From: JBOGOC01 sp050747525
GTDB taxonomy: Bacteria > Acidobacteriota > Polarisedimenticolia > JACPZX01 > DASXTC01
Assembly (NCBI GenBank): GCA_050747525.1
Contig: JBOGOC010000010.1
Coordinates: 23,948-87,947, forward strand
DNA: 64,000 nt
Direction of reading: 5' to 3'
Below are positions 52,215-61,107 of the stretch, in pieces (position 1 is the stretch's first letter; every line of letters begins with the position of its first letter). The position numbers and the translations under genes are program-made. The notes beneath the pieces were generated by a model. The model had not been told where the DNA came from, made no database searches, and saw nothing but the letters and a program-made list of their open reading frames with translations.

Positions 52215-52873
52215 ACACCAACCCTATCGTCAGAACGCTCGCCATCCTGCTCGTGCTGGCCGTTGCCGGCGTTTTCTCGGGCGCCGTCCACGCCGACAAG
52301 CTTGTGGTGTTCAAGAATGGCAAGGCGCTCAAGGCCAAGTCGGTCGTCGAGGACGGCCAGTGGCTCAAGTGCGAGTTCGAGGACAACAACTTCATCTCGG
52401 TGAAGGCCTCCCTGGTGCAGGGTATCGAGGAGGCCGCCATCGGCGCCAGCGATGCCGACTTGCGCTTCAACAAGGTGGCCGCCGGCTCGGGCTACACGCC
52501 CCCGCCCGCCCCGCGTGCCGATGATGGCGGCGGATCCGCCGCCCAGGCGGCGGCCCAGCAGCAGCTGCAGCAGCAGGAGGAGAACGACGCTGCCGCAGCC
52601 GCCCTGGAAGAGCAGCAGGCGATCCAGGCCCAGGGCGGCGTGTTCATGGGGAACAAGAACGGCCGCCGTGGCCTCAACCCCGGCAACCAGCAGCAGATGC
52701 AGCAACAGCAGCAGCAGAACGGCGGCATCCAGGGGCTCACGCCCCTCAACCAGGCACAGACTCCGTTCCAGAACCGTGGCCTGAGCCCCAGGCAGGCGAA
52801 CCAGCGACGGGGCTCGCGCTTCGGCGCCCAGCCGCAGGGCAACAACCAGCAGGAAGGAAACGAGCAGAATTGA
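52211..52873 (+). CDS. Secreted Gln-rich low-complexity protein
   Basis: The 220-residue protein has a signal peptide (TLAILLVLAVAGVFSGAVHA). A short beta domain follows (KLVVFKNGKALKAKSVVED, WLKCEFEDNNFISVKASLVQ) that resembles small periplasmic proteins reading a response to sequence context. From residue 95 on it is low complexity: Gln, Ala, Asn and Gly, with Q-tracts (QQQMQQQQQQN). It overlaps the glycosidase gene by 4 nt (ATGA) and the P-loop gene by 4 nt. The role is unknown. Confidence 0.75.
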   Translation: MNTNPIVRTLAILLVLAVAGVFSGAVHADKLVVFKNGKALKAKSVVEDGQWLKCEFEDNNFISVKASLVQGIEEAAIGASDADLRFNKVAAGSGYTPPPAPRADDGGGSAAQAAAQQQLQQQEENDAAAAALEEQQAIQAQGGVFMGNKNGRRGLNPGNQQQMQQQQQQNGGIQGLTPLNQAQTPFQNRGLSPRQANQRRGSRFGAQPQGNNQQEGNEQN

Positions 52874-53433
52874 TCATCGGGATCACCGGGCCCAACGCGG
52901 CGGGCAAAGGAGAGGTGGCTTCCTGGTTCGTCGCGCAGGGATTCGTGTACCACTCCCTTTCCGACGTCCTGCGCGAAGAGCTGGATCGTGCCGGCCTGCC
53001 TCCCACCCGCGAGAACCTGATCGCGCGCGGCAACGAGCTGCGCGCGCGGCACGGAGCGGGGGTGCTGGCCGAGCGCATCCTGCCCCGGCTGACCGGGCGC
53101 GACGTGGTCGACTCCATCCGCAATCCCGCCGAGGTGCAGGTGCTGCGCGGGCGCGCCGACTTCATCCTGCTGGGGGTAGACGCCCCGCTCGAGGAGCGCT
53201 TCCTCCGCGCCGTGAGCCGCGGGCGGCCCGGAGACGGGCCCACCCTCGAGGAGTTTCGCGCCAAGGAGGCCCGGGAGAACAGCCCCGACGAGACGCGCCA
53301 GCAGTTGGCCAGGACATTCGCCATGGCCGATCACACGCTGGCCAACGACGGCACCCTCGAGGACCTTCGCGGCCGCGTGGGGGCCCTTGCAGACCAGCTC
53401 CTGCGAGCCGCATCGGGGACCCCGAGCGCCTGA
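52870..53433 (+). CDS. P-loop nucleotide/nucleoside kinase-like protein
   Basis: The 187-residue protein uses TTG as start, overlapping the upstream stop. It opens directly with a P-loop, IIGITGPNAAGKGEVASWF, then YHSLSDVLREEL, RGNELRARHGAGVLAERIL, VVDSIRNPAEVQVLR and ARENSPDETRQQLARTFAMA. This order resembles the AAA/dNMP-kinase-like domain often joined to dCMP deaminases and relatives of dephospho-CoA kinase. The deaminase part is absent. It probably phosphorylates a nucleotide or related small molecule; the substrate is unknown. Confidence 0.75.
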   Translation: MIIGITGPNAAGKGEVASWFVAQGFVYHSLSDVLREELDRAGLPPTRENLIARGNELRARHGAGVLAERILPRLTGRDVVDSIRNPAEVQVLRGRADFILLGVDAPLEERFLRAVSRGRPGDGPTLEEFRAKEARENSPDETRQQLARTFAMADHTLANDGTLEDLRGRVGALADQLLRAASGTPSA

Positions 53434-53471
53434 GATGGCCACCTTCGAGCCCGTCTTCCAGGCGAGCCAGC

Positions 53472-53648
53472 ATGGATGAGCGTATGGAAGGTGATCCCTG
53501 GGCGGCCGCCACCTGGGAGGGGGCCAGAAGAGCCATGCTGGAAGCCGCCCTGAATGCAACTCCCGCGCAACGCCTCGCGTGGCTGGAGGAAGCTCTCGAC
53601 CTGCTGAGGCAGGTGCGTCGGACAGGGCCCGGCCGGCGCGCCGCCTAG
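53472..53648 (+). CDS. Small conserved protein of 58 residues
   Basis: A short open frame starts at an ATG at 53472 and encodes WAAATWEGARRAMLEAALNA followed by TPAQRLAWLEEALDLLRQVR and a basic tail. The segment 'ATPAQRLAWLEEAL' is a recurring signature of tiny proteins in environmental bacteria, some beside nucleotidyltransferase or toxin genes. No partner toxin is visible here. Its stop codon overlaps that of the convergent rhomboid gene within a CTAG palindrome. Confidence 0.6.
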   Translation: MDERMEGDPWAAATWEGARRAMLEAALNATPAQRLAWLEEALDLLRQVRRTGPGRRAA

Positions 53649-54373
53649 GCCCAGTCGTCGTCGCCGCGCCAGGCGCGGCCGCGCGGCTCCGGCCGATGGA
53701 TGCTGCGCCTCCAGGCCGACGGGCCGCGCATCATGAGGATCAGCGCCATCCCCGCCACGAAGCCTCCTATGTGGGCGAAGAAGGCCACGCCCCCTCCCGT
53801 CCTCGCGTCGGCCGACATCAGCAGCTGGAACACGAACCAGATCCCCAGCACCACCACGGCAGGCAGGTACATCAGGCGGATGATGATGAAGATGGGGACG
53901 AGGGTCAACACTCGCGCGTGCGGAAACAGGATGAGGTACGCACCCAGCACGCCGGCGATGGCGCCGCTGGCGCCGATCATGGGCACCTCGGAGCCGGGCA
54001 TCATGAACACCTGCAGGGCGGCCGCGGCCAGGCCGCACGCCACGTAGAAGGGGAGGAACAGAACGTGCCCCAGCTCGTCCTCGACGTTGTTGCCGAAGAT
54101 CCAGAGGTAGAGCATGTTCCCGAGCAGGTGCATGAGATCCCCGTGCAGGAACATCGAGGTGAGGAAGGTGAGCGGCACCGGGACGTACGCCGCGCCCACG
54201 GAGACCCCTTCGGTCACCTCCACGGGGATGAGCCCCAGGCGGTACACGAGCGCCTGCATCCCCTCCTGCCCCAGGCTCATCTGGTACAGGAAGGCCAGCA
54301 CGTTGGCGGCCATCAGGAGCACGGTCACCACGGGGGCGGTGCGGCTGGGGTTGTCGTCCTTCAGCGGGATCAC
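53645..54373 (-). CDS. Rhomboid-family intramembrane serine protease
   Basis: The 242-residue protein has six predicted transmembrane helices. The family motifs are LTSMFLHGDLMHLLGNMLYL near residue 70-90, the catalytic Ser in GASGAIAGVLGAYL near 131, and the catalytic His in FFAHIGGFVAG near 201. It cleaves transmembrane segments of other membrane proteins. A hydrophilic Arg/Asp tail ends the protein. It is the only minus-strand gene in this part and is divergent from nadA across 54 nt. Confidence 0.92.
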   Translation of the reverse strand: MIPLKDDNPSRTAPVVTVLLMAANVLAFLYQMSLGQEGMQALVYRLGLIPVEVTEGVSVGAAYVPVPLTFLTSMFLHGDLMHLLGNMLYLWIFGNNVEDELGHVLFLPFYVACGLAAAALQVFMMPGSEVPMIGASGAIAGVLGAYLILFPHARVLTLVPIFIIIRLMYLPAVVVLGIWFVFQLLMSADARTGGGVAFFAHIGGFVAGMALILMMRGPSAWRRSIHRPEPRGRAWRGDDDWA

Positions 54374-54415
54374 CCGAGCACTTTACCACCCCTTGATCGC
54401 GGCGCCCCGCCGTCC

Positions 54416-54421
54416 TAATGT
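54416..54421 (+). promoter_or_regulatory. -10-like hexamer before nadA (leaderless candidate)
   Basis: TAATGT ends 6 nt before the ATG at 54428. A weak TTGATC lies 16 nt upstream. No Shine-Dalgarno site is seen. Confidence 0.35.
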
Positions 54422-54427
54422 ACGCGC

Positions 54428-55594
54428 ATGTCTTCCGTCACATCGCCGTTGATCAGGCCACTTTCGAAGGCCCCCGCAGCCGACCCGTCCGCCAGCTCGG
54501 TCCAGCAGGTGCTCCCCGAGCCCTGGTTCGGCCTGACCGACGAGGCGGCCATGGCGCGCATCCCCGAGGTGCGGGCCCGGCTCGGGTCGAAGCTGATGAT
54601 CCTGGGGCACCACTACCAGCGGGACGAGGTTCTCCAGTTCGCCGACCAGACCGGCGACTCGTTCGGCCTGGCGCGCGCGGCCGCCGCCAACCGCGACGCC
54701 TCGTACATCGTTTTCTGCGGGGTGCACTTTATGGCCGAGTCGGCCGACATCCTGACGCGCGACGATCAGACGGTGATCCTGCCCGACCTGTCCGCGGGGT
54801 GCTCCATGGCCGACATGGCTGAGCTGGACCAGGTCGAGGACGCCTGGGACGAGCTGACCGAGGTGCTGGGGGAGGGGCGCGTCATGCCCATCACCTACAT
54901 CAACTCGGCGGCCAGCCTCAAGGCGGTGGTGGGGCAGCACGGGGGCGCGGTCTGCACGTCGTCCAACGCCGAGCCGATCATCCGCTGGGGGCTGGCCCAG
55001 CGCGAGAAGCTGCTCTTCTTCCCCGACCAGCACCTGGGGCGCAACACCGGCGCGAAGATGGGGATACCGCTCGACGAGATGGTGGTGTGGGATCCGACCA
55101 AGCCCCCCGGCTCGATGGGGGGCAACACGCGCGAGGCGCTCCAGCGGGCGAAGCTCATCCTGTGGCGCGGGCACTGCCAGGTGCACCAGCGGTTCCTGCC
55201 CGACCACGTGCGGTCCTTCCGCGAGAAGTTCCCGGGCATCCAGGTGATCGTGCACCCGGAATGCTCGTACGAGGTGGTGCAGATGGCCGACCACGTCGGC
55301 TCCACGGCGTTCATCCTCAAGACCGTCGAGCAGGCCCCCGCCGGCACCAGCTGGGTGGTGGGGACCGAGATCCATCTGGTCGACCGGCTGCGGCGCGCTC
55401 ATCCCGACAAGTTCATCAGCAGCCTGGTGCCGGGGGTTTGCCTCTGCTCCACCATGAACCGCATCGACCCGCAGCACATGCTGTGGGTTCTGGACAACCT
55501 GGAGGCGGGCCGGGTGGTCAACCCGATCCGGGTCCCCGAGCCGACCGCCTCGCGCGCCCGCCTGGCCCTGGACCGGATGCTCGAAATCCACTGA
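54428..55594 (+). CDS. nadA: Quinolinate synthase
   Basis: The 388-residue enzyme condenses iminoaspartate with dihydroxyacetone phosphate to quinolinate, the first pyridine ring in NAD synthesis. It contains the family motifs LGHHYQRDEVLQFADQTGDS, VFCGVHFMAESADIL, LPDLSAGCSMADMA, YINSAASLKAVVG, CTSSNA, FFPDQHLGRNTG, HPECSYEVVQMAD and GVCLCSTMN. The conserved Cys residues of the [4Fe-4S] cluster are present. The first 30 residues are a variable extension. nadB and nadC are not in the window. It stands alone between the rhomboid gene and dxs. Confidence 0.97.
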   Translation: MSSVTSPLIRPLSKAPAADPSASSVQQVLPEPWFGLTDEAAMARIPEVRARLGSKLMILGHHYQRDEVLQFADQTGDSFGLARAAAANRDASYIVFCGVHFMAESADILTRDDQTVILPDLSAGCSMADMAELDQVEDAWDELTEVLGEGRVMPITYINSAASLKAVVGQHGGAVCTSSNAEPIIRWGLAQREKLLFFPDQHLGRNTGAKMGIPLDEMVVWDPTKPPGSMGGNTREALQRAKLILWRGHCQVHQRFLPDHVRSFREKFPGIQVIVHPECSYEVVQMADHVGSTAFILKTVEQAPAGTSWVVGTEIHLVDRLRRAHPDKFISSLVPGVCLCSTMNRIDPQHMLWVLDNLEAGRVVNPIRVPEPTASRARLALDRMLEIH

Positions 55595-55615
55595 GCCCCA
55601 AGAGGGATGCTCCCT

Positions 55616-55645
55616 TGACATGCTGCTGATCCGCCTCTGATAATG
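55616..55645 (+). promoter_or_regulatory. Sigma-70 promoter of dxs
   Basis: TTGACA (55616-55621) and GATAAT (55640-55645, preceded by T) are 18 nt apart. The start point would be near 55652, leaving a leader of about 43 nt before the ATG at 55695. It probably drives the coupled genes up to the S9 peptidase. Confidence 0.6.
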
Positions 55646-55694
55646 GCCGGGCTCGAACCGTAGGTTCACCGCGGCGAGGACATCACCACCCCCC

Positions 55695-57686
55695 ATGAGC
55701 GAAGCCATCACAGGTAAGATCGATCTTCCGCTGCCGCGTGGGGAGAGCGCCGTCGTCCCCGTCCGCCTGCTGGAAGGGATCGACGCACCGGCCGACCTCA
55801 AGCGCCTCTCCGTCCCCGACCTCAAGCAGCTGGCGATCGAGCTGCGCGAAGAGTTGGTGCGAGTCGTGTCGGTGACCGGCGGGCACCTGGCGCCGTCGCT
55901 GGGAGTGGTCGAGCTGACCATCGCGCTGCACTACCTGTTCGACTCGCCTCGAGACAAAATCGTGTGGGACGTGGGGCACCAGGCCTACGTGCACAAGATG
56001 CTCACCGGGCGCCGCGACCGCCTCCCCACCATCCGCCAGCACAACGGCATCTCCGGCTTTCTGCGCATCGTGGAGAGCGAGCACGACGCCTTCGGCGCCG
56101 GGCACGCCAGCACTTCCATCTCCGCCGCCCTGGGGATGGCTACCACGCGCGACCTGATGGGCGAGCGCCACTACGTGGTCACGGTCACCGGCGACGGGGC
56201 GATGACCGGCGGGCTGGCCTTCGAGGCGCTCAACAACGCGGGGCACGCAGGGCGCAACATGCTGGTGATCCTCAACGACAACGAGATGTCGATCTCGCCC
56301 AACGTGGGGGCCATCTCGCGCTACCTGACCAGCCTCAGCACCAACCCGTTCCTCAAGAAGCTGCGCGAGGAGACCTATCACCTGGTCGAGCACCTGCCCA
56401 GGGGGGCCACGGCGGCCGAGCTGGCCAACCGGCTGGAGCGCAACCTCAAGAACGTGCTGGTCCCCGGCGCGCTGTTCCAGGCTCTGGGCTTCCATTACTT
56501 CGGGCCGATCGACGGCCACGATCTGGAGGGGTTGCTGGATGTGATCGGGCGCCTTCGCGACGAGAAGGGGCCCGTGCTGCTGCACGTGGTCACCAAGAAG
56601 GGTCGCGGCTACTCCTACGCCGAGGAAGATCCCAACACCTACCACGGGCTCAACCCGTTCGACGTGGTCTCCGGCAAGAGCCTCCCGTCCAAGAAGGCGC
56701 CGCCCGCCTACACGTCAGTGTTCGCCGACGCGATGGTGGAGCTGGCCGGCGCGGACCAGCGGGTGGTGGCCATCACCGCGGCGATGGAGGACGGCACCGG
56801 CCTGGGCAAGTTCCACAAGGCCTGGCCCGACCGCTTCTTCGACGTGGGGATCGCCGAGGCGCACGGGGTGACCTTCTGCGCGGGGATGGCCCTGCGCGGG
56901 CTGCGCCCGGTGGCCGCCATCTACTCGACGTTCCTGCAGCGTGCCTACGATCAGATCATCCACGACGTGGGGGTGCAGAACATCCCGGTGGTGTTCGCGC
57001 TGGATCGCGCGGGGCTGTGCGGGCCCGACGGCCCGACGCATCACGGCGTGTTCGACCTGACCTACCTGCGCGCGGTCCCCAACATGATCGTGGCCGCCCC
57101 CAAGGACGGGGTCGAGCTGCGCAACCTGCTCCACACCGCGGTGCGCCAGACCGAGCATCCCTTCGCCATCCGCTATCCCAAGGAGAGCTGCCCGGTCGAC
57201 CCGGCCGGCTCGCCGTTCGAGACCATCCCCATCGGCTCGTGGGAGCACCTGGTTGAGGGAGATCAGGTCGCGCTGCTGGCGGTGGGGACGATGGTGAACC
57301 ACGCCCGCGGGGTGCTGGAGGCGCTTTCCGCCCAGGGCATCAAGGCGGGGCTGGTGAACTGCCGTTTCGTGAAGCCGATGGACACGAAGATGCTGGGCGA
57401 GCTGGCCTCGCGCTACCGGCTGCTGGTGACCCTCGAGGAGAACACGCTGAAGGGCGGGTTCGGCTCGGGGGTGTACGAGAGCCTTCAGGAAATGGGCCTT
57501 GCCTCGCTGCCGCATCTCAAGCACCTGGGGCTGCCGGATCGCTTCGTGCAGCACGGAAACCGCGGCGACCTGTTCGACGAAGCAGGATTGTCGGTGTCAC
57601 GCATCGAGACCTCCGTGCGGGAAGCGCTCCAGCGCATCAGCTCGCGCCCCGGGGCGTCCGGCCGCACGGAGTCTCGAGATGCCTGA
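55695..57686 (+). CDS. dxs: 1-deoxy-D-xylulose-5-phosphate synthase
   Basis: The 663-residue thiamine-diphosphate enzyme joins pyruvate and glyceraldehyde 3-phosphate at the start of the MEP isoprenoid pathway. It shows IVWDVGHQAYVHKMLTGR, GHASTSISAALG, TPP motif GDGAMTGG with NDNEMSISPNVG, GPIDGHDLEGL, GIAEAHGVTFCAGMAL, LDRAGLCGPDGPTHHGVFDL and the transketolase C-terminal domain with RYPKESCP. It is slightly longer than the usual 620-640 residues because of its N-terminal extension. It overlaps pepA by 8 nt. Confidence 0.97.
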   Translation: MSEAITGKIDLPLPRGESAVVPVRLLEGIDAPADLKRLSVPDLKQLAIELREELVRVVSVTGGHLAPSLGVVELTIALHYLFDSPRDKIVWDVGHQAYVHKMLTGRRDRLPTIRQHNGISGFLRIVESEHDAFGAGHASTSISAALGMATTRDLMGERHYVVTVTGDGAMTGGLAFEALNNAGHAGRNMLVILNDNEMSISPNVGAISRYLTSLSTNPFLKKLREETYHLVEHLPRGATAAELANRLERNLKNVLVPGALFQALGFHYFGPIDGHDLEGLLDVIGRLRDEKGPVLLHVVTKKGRGYSYAEEDPNTYHGLNPFDVVSGKSLPSKKAPPAYTSVFADAMVELAGADQRVVAITAAMEDGTGLGKFHKAWPDRFFDVGIAEAHGVTFCAGMALRGLRPVAAIYSTFLQRAYDQIIHDVGVQNIPVVFALDRAGLCGPDGPTHHGVFDLTYLRAVPNMIVAAPKDGVELRNLLHTAVRQTEHPFAIRYPKESCPVDPAGSPFETIPIGSWEHLVEGDQVALLAVGTMVNHARGVLEALSAQGIKAGLVNCRFVKPMDTKMLGELASRYRLLVTLEENTLKGGFGSGVYESLQEMGLASLPHLKHLGLPDRFVQHGNRGDLFDEAGLSVSRIETSVREALQRISSRPGASGRTESRDA

Positions 57687-59256
57687 AGCGCAGCACGACG
57701 TCCCGGCCGGCACCCCCGTCCCCAAGGTCCACGTCGCCGTCGGCAACCTGGCCACCACCAAGGTGGACCTGGCCCTCACCTTCGCCTTCGAGTCGGAGCC
57801 GATCCGGGTGGACGGCCGCTCGGGCGGCCCGCTGGCGAAGACGCTCGGCCTGCTCGCGCGCCAGGACTCCTTCCGCGCCCGCCGCAAGGATCTGATCTGC
57901 TGGAACTCCGGGGGGCGCTACCCGGCCATGCGCTACATGCTGGCCGGCCTGGGGAAGCGCGGGGCGTTCTCTCCCGAGGTGCTGCGTGACGCGTGCGGCC
58001 TGGCGGGGCGCCGCGCCATCGGCCTGCCGGGGCCCGGTCCCTCGCGCATCGCGCTGTCGCTTCCCACCGGGGCCGATGGGCGCGGAGAGGGGCCCGACAT
58101 CGCGCTGCTGGCCCAGGCGGCGGTGGAGGGGATCGCGCTCGGCTCGTACCGCATGTCCAAGTACCAGACCGCCGAGGACGGACCGCGCCCGACCGCCCTG
58201 CGGAGTCTGGACCTGCTGGTGGGGCGTCCGGCCCTGACCGCGGCGCAGGCGGGCGCGGCGCAGGGGCGTCTGCGCGCCGAGGCGGTGAATCTGACGCGCG
58301 ACCTCGTGAACGAGCCGGCCATCGTGGTGACTCCGATGCGCATGGCCGAGGTGGCCCGCCGCGTGGCGGCCGACGCCGGGCTCAGCATCAAGGTGCTGGA
58401 GAAGAAGGACCTCGAGCGTATGGGGATGGGGGCGCTTCTGGGTGTGGCGGCGGGGAGCCACCAGCCTCCGTGCCTCATCCACCTGACGTGGCGCCCGTCC
58501 CGCACGGGAAGGGCGCGTGTTCGCCGCGTGGCGCTGGTGGGGAAGGGACTCACCTTCGATTCGGGCGGGCTCTCGCTCAAGACGGCCAGCGGCATGGAGA
58601 CCATGAAGCTGGACAAGGCCGGGGCCGCCGCGGTGCTCAGCGTGATGAGCGCTGTGGGGCGGATCAAGCCGGGGATCGAGGTGCACGGCATCATGGCCAT
58701 GACCGAGAACATGCCGGGCGGAGGCGCCATCAAGCCGGGCGACATCCTCAAGGGGATGGGCGGACGCACCATCGAGGTGCTCAACACCGACGCCGAGGGG
58801 CGCGTGGTCCTGTCGGACGCGCTGGTGTACGCGCAGCGCCAGAAGGTGGACGAGATCATCGACTTGGCCACGCTGACCGGTGCCTGCATGGTGGCCCTGG
58901 GGCCGATGGTGACCGGTGTCTTCGGCAACGACCAGCCGATGGTGGATCGCTTTCTGGACGCCGCGTACTCGGCCGGGGAGAAGGCCTGGCAGCTGCCGCT
59001 GGTGGAAGACTACTCCGACCACCTGCGCAGCGACGTGGCGGACATCAAGAACACTCCCAACACGCGCTATGGCGGCGCGATCACGGCCGGGCTCTTCCTG
59101 AAGTCCTTCATCGAGAACGGCACACCCTGGCTGCACCTGGACATCGCCGGCCCGGCGTTCCTGGAGAGCGAGCAGGGGTACATGCGCAAGGGGGCCACCG
59201 GGGCCACCGTGCGCGCGCTCATCTCCTACCTGCAGGCCAGCGCTTCACCCGGCTAG
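57679..59256 (+). CDS. pepA: Leucyl aminopeptidase, M17 family
   Basis: The 525-residue protein starts at the ATG at 57679, inside the end of dxs. The N-terminal half is the variable domain. The catalytic half shows VGKGLTFDSGGLSLK (metal and active-site Lys), MKLDKAGAAAVL, NMPGGGAIKPGDI, the signature NTDAEGRVVLSDAL, IIDLATLTGACMVALG and YGGAITAGLFL with HLDIAGPA. It removes N-terminal residues from cytosolic peptides as a two-metal hexamer. Family members can also bind DNA, which cannot be judged here. Confidence 0.93.
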   Translation: MPEAQHDVPAGTPVPKVHVAVGNLATTKVDLALTFAFESEPIRVDGRSGGPLAKTLGLLARQDSFRARRKDLICWNSGGRYPAMRYMLAGLGKRGAFSPEVLRDACGLAGRRAIGLPGPGPSRIALSLPTGADGRGEGPDIALLAQAAVEGIALGSYRMSKYQTAEDGPRPTALRSLDLLVGRPALTAAQAGAAQGRLRAEAVNLTRDLVNEPAIVVTPMRMAEVARRVAADAGLSIKVLEKKDLERMGMGALLGVAAGSHQPPCLIHLTWRPSRTGRARVRRVALVGKGLTFDSGGLSLKTASGMETMKLDKAGAAAVLSVMSAVGRIKPGIEVHGIMAMTENMPGGGAIKPGDILKGMGGRTIEVLNTDAEGRVVLSDALVYAQRQKVDEIIDLATLTGACMVALGPMVTGVFGNDQPMVDRFLDAAYSAGEKAWQLPLVEDYSDHLRSDVADIKNTPNTRYGGAITAGLFLKSFIENGTPWLHLDIAGPAFLESEQGYMRKGATGATVRALISYLQASASPG

Positions 59257-59266
59257 GCGGACCGCG

Positions 59267-59785
59267 ATGGGGCACCAGGGGCATCGCGATCACAAGGACG
59301 CCGCCCCGACCTCGGTCACCCTCGCTCTGCTGACCGTCTCCGACACGCGCACCGAAGCCACCGACGAGAGCGGGCGCCTGTGCGCCGAGATGGCCGAGGC
59401 GGCCGGGCACACCATCGCCTCGCGCGCCATCGTCCCCGACGATCCGTCCCGCGTGCGCCTGGCGCTGCAGACCATCCTGGCCGACGCGCGCGTGGAGGCG
59501 GTGCTGGTGAACGGCGGCACCGGCATCTCGGGGCGGGACCGCACCTACGAGGCGGTGAGCGCCCTGCTGGACGCACGCCTCGACGGGTTCGGCGAGCTGT
59601 TCCGCGCGCTGTCGTACCAGCAGATCGGATCGGCGGCCATGCTGTCGCGCGCGGTAGCCGGCTCGGCGCGCGGGCGGGCCGTGTTCTGCATGCCGGGCTC
59701 TCCGGCCGCGGTGCGGCTGGCGCTCGAGAAGCTGGTCCTGCCCGAGCTGAGCCACGTGGTGGCCGAGCTGAGGAGAACCACGTGA
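59267..59785 (+). CDS. moaB: Molybdenum cofactor biosynthesis protein MoaB/MogA family
   Basis: The 172-residue protein has the MoCF-binding fold: LALLTVSDTRTEATDESGRL, IVPDDPSRVRLALQTIL, the loop VNGGTGISGRDRTYEAV, ELFRALSYQQIGSAAMLSRA and VFCMPGSPAAVRLAL. It adenylates or binds molybdopterin in cofactor assembly. The N-terminal 14 residues are His-rich (MGHQGHRDHKD). It lies 10 nt after pepA and overlaps the antiporter gene by 4 nt. No other molybdenum genes are seen. Confidence 0.92.
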   Translation: MGHQGHRDHKDAAPTSVTLALLTVSDTRTEATDESGRLCAEMAEAAGHTIASRAIVPDDPSRVRLALQTILADARVEAVLVNGGTGISGRDRTYEAVSALLDARLDGFGELFRALSYQQIGSAAMLSRAVAGSARGRAVFCMPGSPAAVRLALEKLVLPELSHVVAELRRTT

Positions 59786-61107
59786 AGCTGGCCATCCTGG
59801 CGATGATCGTGTGGACGCTGCTGCCGGCGGCGGGCGCGGCCCCGGGCGAGGCGGCGGGGGGCCACGGCGACCCGGTCGCCCCCGTGCTGCTGGGGCTGGC
59901 CGTCATCCTGCTGGCCGCCAAGCTGGGAGGCGAGCTGGCCGAGCGCGCCGGCCAGCCCGCGGTCCTGGGAGAGCTGGTCGGTGGGATGCTGCTGGGGAAC
60001 CTCCACCTGCTGCTCCCCATCGAGTCGTTCGCTCACTTCCGCGAGGACCCGATCCTGGACATCTTCGCGCGCGTGGGCGTGATCGTGCTGCTGTTCGAGG
60101 CGGGGCTCGAGACGCGCGTGAGCGACCTGATGAAGGTGGGCGCGTCGTCGCTCGTGGTGGCCCTGGTGGGCGTGGCGGCCCCCATGGCGCTGGGGTTCCT
60201 GGTGGGGGAGTGGATGCTCCCGGACACTTCGGTGAATGCGCACCTGTTCCTGGGCGCGACGCTGGCCGCCACCAGCGTGGGGATCACGGCGCGGGTCCTG
60301 AAGGACCTGGGGAGGCTTCAGGACAGGGAATCCCGCATCATCCTGGGAGCCGCGGTGATCGACGACGTGCTGGGCTTGATCCTGCTGGCGGTGGTGAGCG
60401 GCATCGTGACCAGCGGCGGCATCACGGTCTGGGAGGTCGCGCGCATCACGCTGGTCTCCATCGCCTTCCTGGGCGGGGCCATCGTGCTGGGGCCGAAGCT
60501 GCTGAAGTACCTGGTGCCTCAGCTGGCCAAGCTGCGCGTGAAGGGGATGAAGCTGATCACGGCCATGACCTTCTGCTTCGGCATGGCCTGGCTGGCCGAC
60601 GCGCTGGGGCTGGCCCCCATCGTCGGCGCGTTCGCGGCGGGGCTGGTGTTCGAGGAGTGGGTGGTCGAGCCGTTTCGCGCCACCGAGCCCCTGCACACCA
60701 TGCTGGCGCCGCTGTCGACCCTGCTGGTGCCAGTCTTCTTCGTGCTGATGGGATTCCAGGTGCGCCTGGAGACGTTCGCGAACCCCACGGTGCTGGGGCT
60801 GGCGGCCGCCATCACCGTGGCGGCCATCGTAGGCAAGCAGGTGTGCAGCCTGGGGGTGCTCGAGCGAGGGCTCGACCGGCTCACCATCGGCGTGGGGATG
60901 ATCCCGCGCGGTGAGGTGGGGCTGATCTTCGCGGGCATCGGGCGCTCGCTGGGGGTGGTGGACGACGCGCTGTTCAGCGCCACGGTCATCATGGTGATCG
61001 TGACCACCTTCGTCACGCCCCCCGCGCTCAAGTTCACCATGGCGTCGTTCGAACGGCGCCACGGATTGCGCCCCCGCACGGCGGGCGCCACGGAGGATTC
61101 ACGATGA
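59782..61107 (+). CDS. Cation:proton antiporter, CPA2 family
   Basis: The 441-residue membrane protein starts with GTG at 59782 (GTGA overlap with moaB). A hydrophobic first segment is followed by a His/Gly loop and about 12 transmembrane helices. Family landmarks are QPAVLGELVGGMLLGN, LFEAGLETRVSDLM, ATLAATSVGITARVLKDLG, the ion-binding GAAVIDDVLGLILLAVVS (Asp pair), GAFAAGLVFEEW and GMIPRGEVGLIFAGIG. It exchanges Na+ or K+ for H+ across the inner membrane. No TrkA-N regulatory domain is attached. It overlaps the peptidase gene by 4 nt. Confidence 0.92.
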   Translation: MKLAILAMIVWTLLPAAGAAPGEAAGGHGDPVAPVLLGLAVILLAAKLGGELAERAGQPAVLGELVGGMLLGNLHLLLPIESFAHFREDPILDIFARVGVIVLLFEAGLETRVSDLMKVGASSLVVALVGVAAPMALGFLVGEWMLPDTSVNAHLFLGATLAATSVGITARVLKDLGRLQDRESRIILGAAVIDDVLGLILLAVVSGIVTSGGITVWEVARITLVSIAFLGGAIVLGPKLLKYLVPQLAKLRVKGMKLITAMTFCFGMAWLADALGLAPIVGAFAAGLVFEEWVVEPFRATEPLHTMLAPLSTLLVPVFFVLMGFQVRLETFANPTVLGLAAAITVAAIVGKQVCSLGVLERGLDRLTIGVGMIPRGEVGLIFAGIGRSLGVVDDALFSATVIMVIVTTFVTPPALKFTMASFERRHGLRPRTAGATEDSR

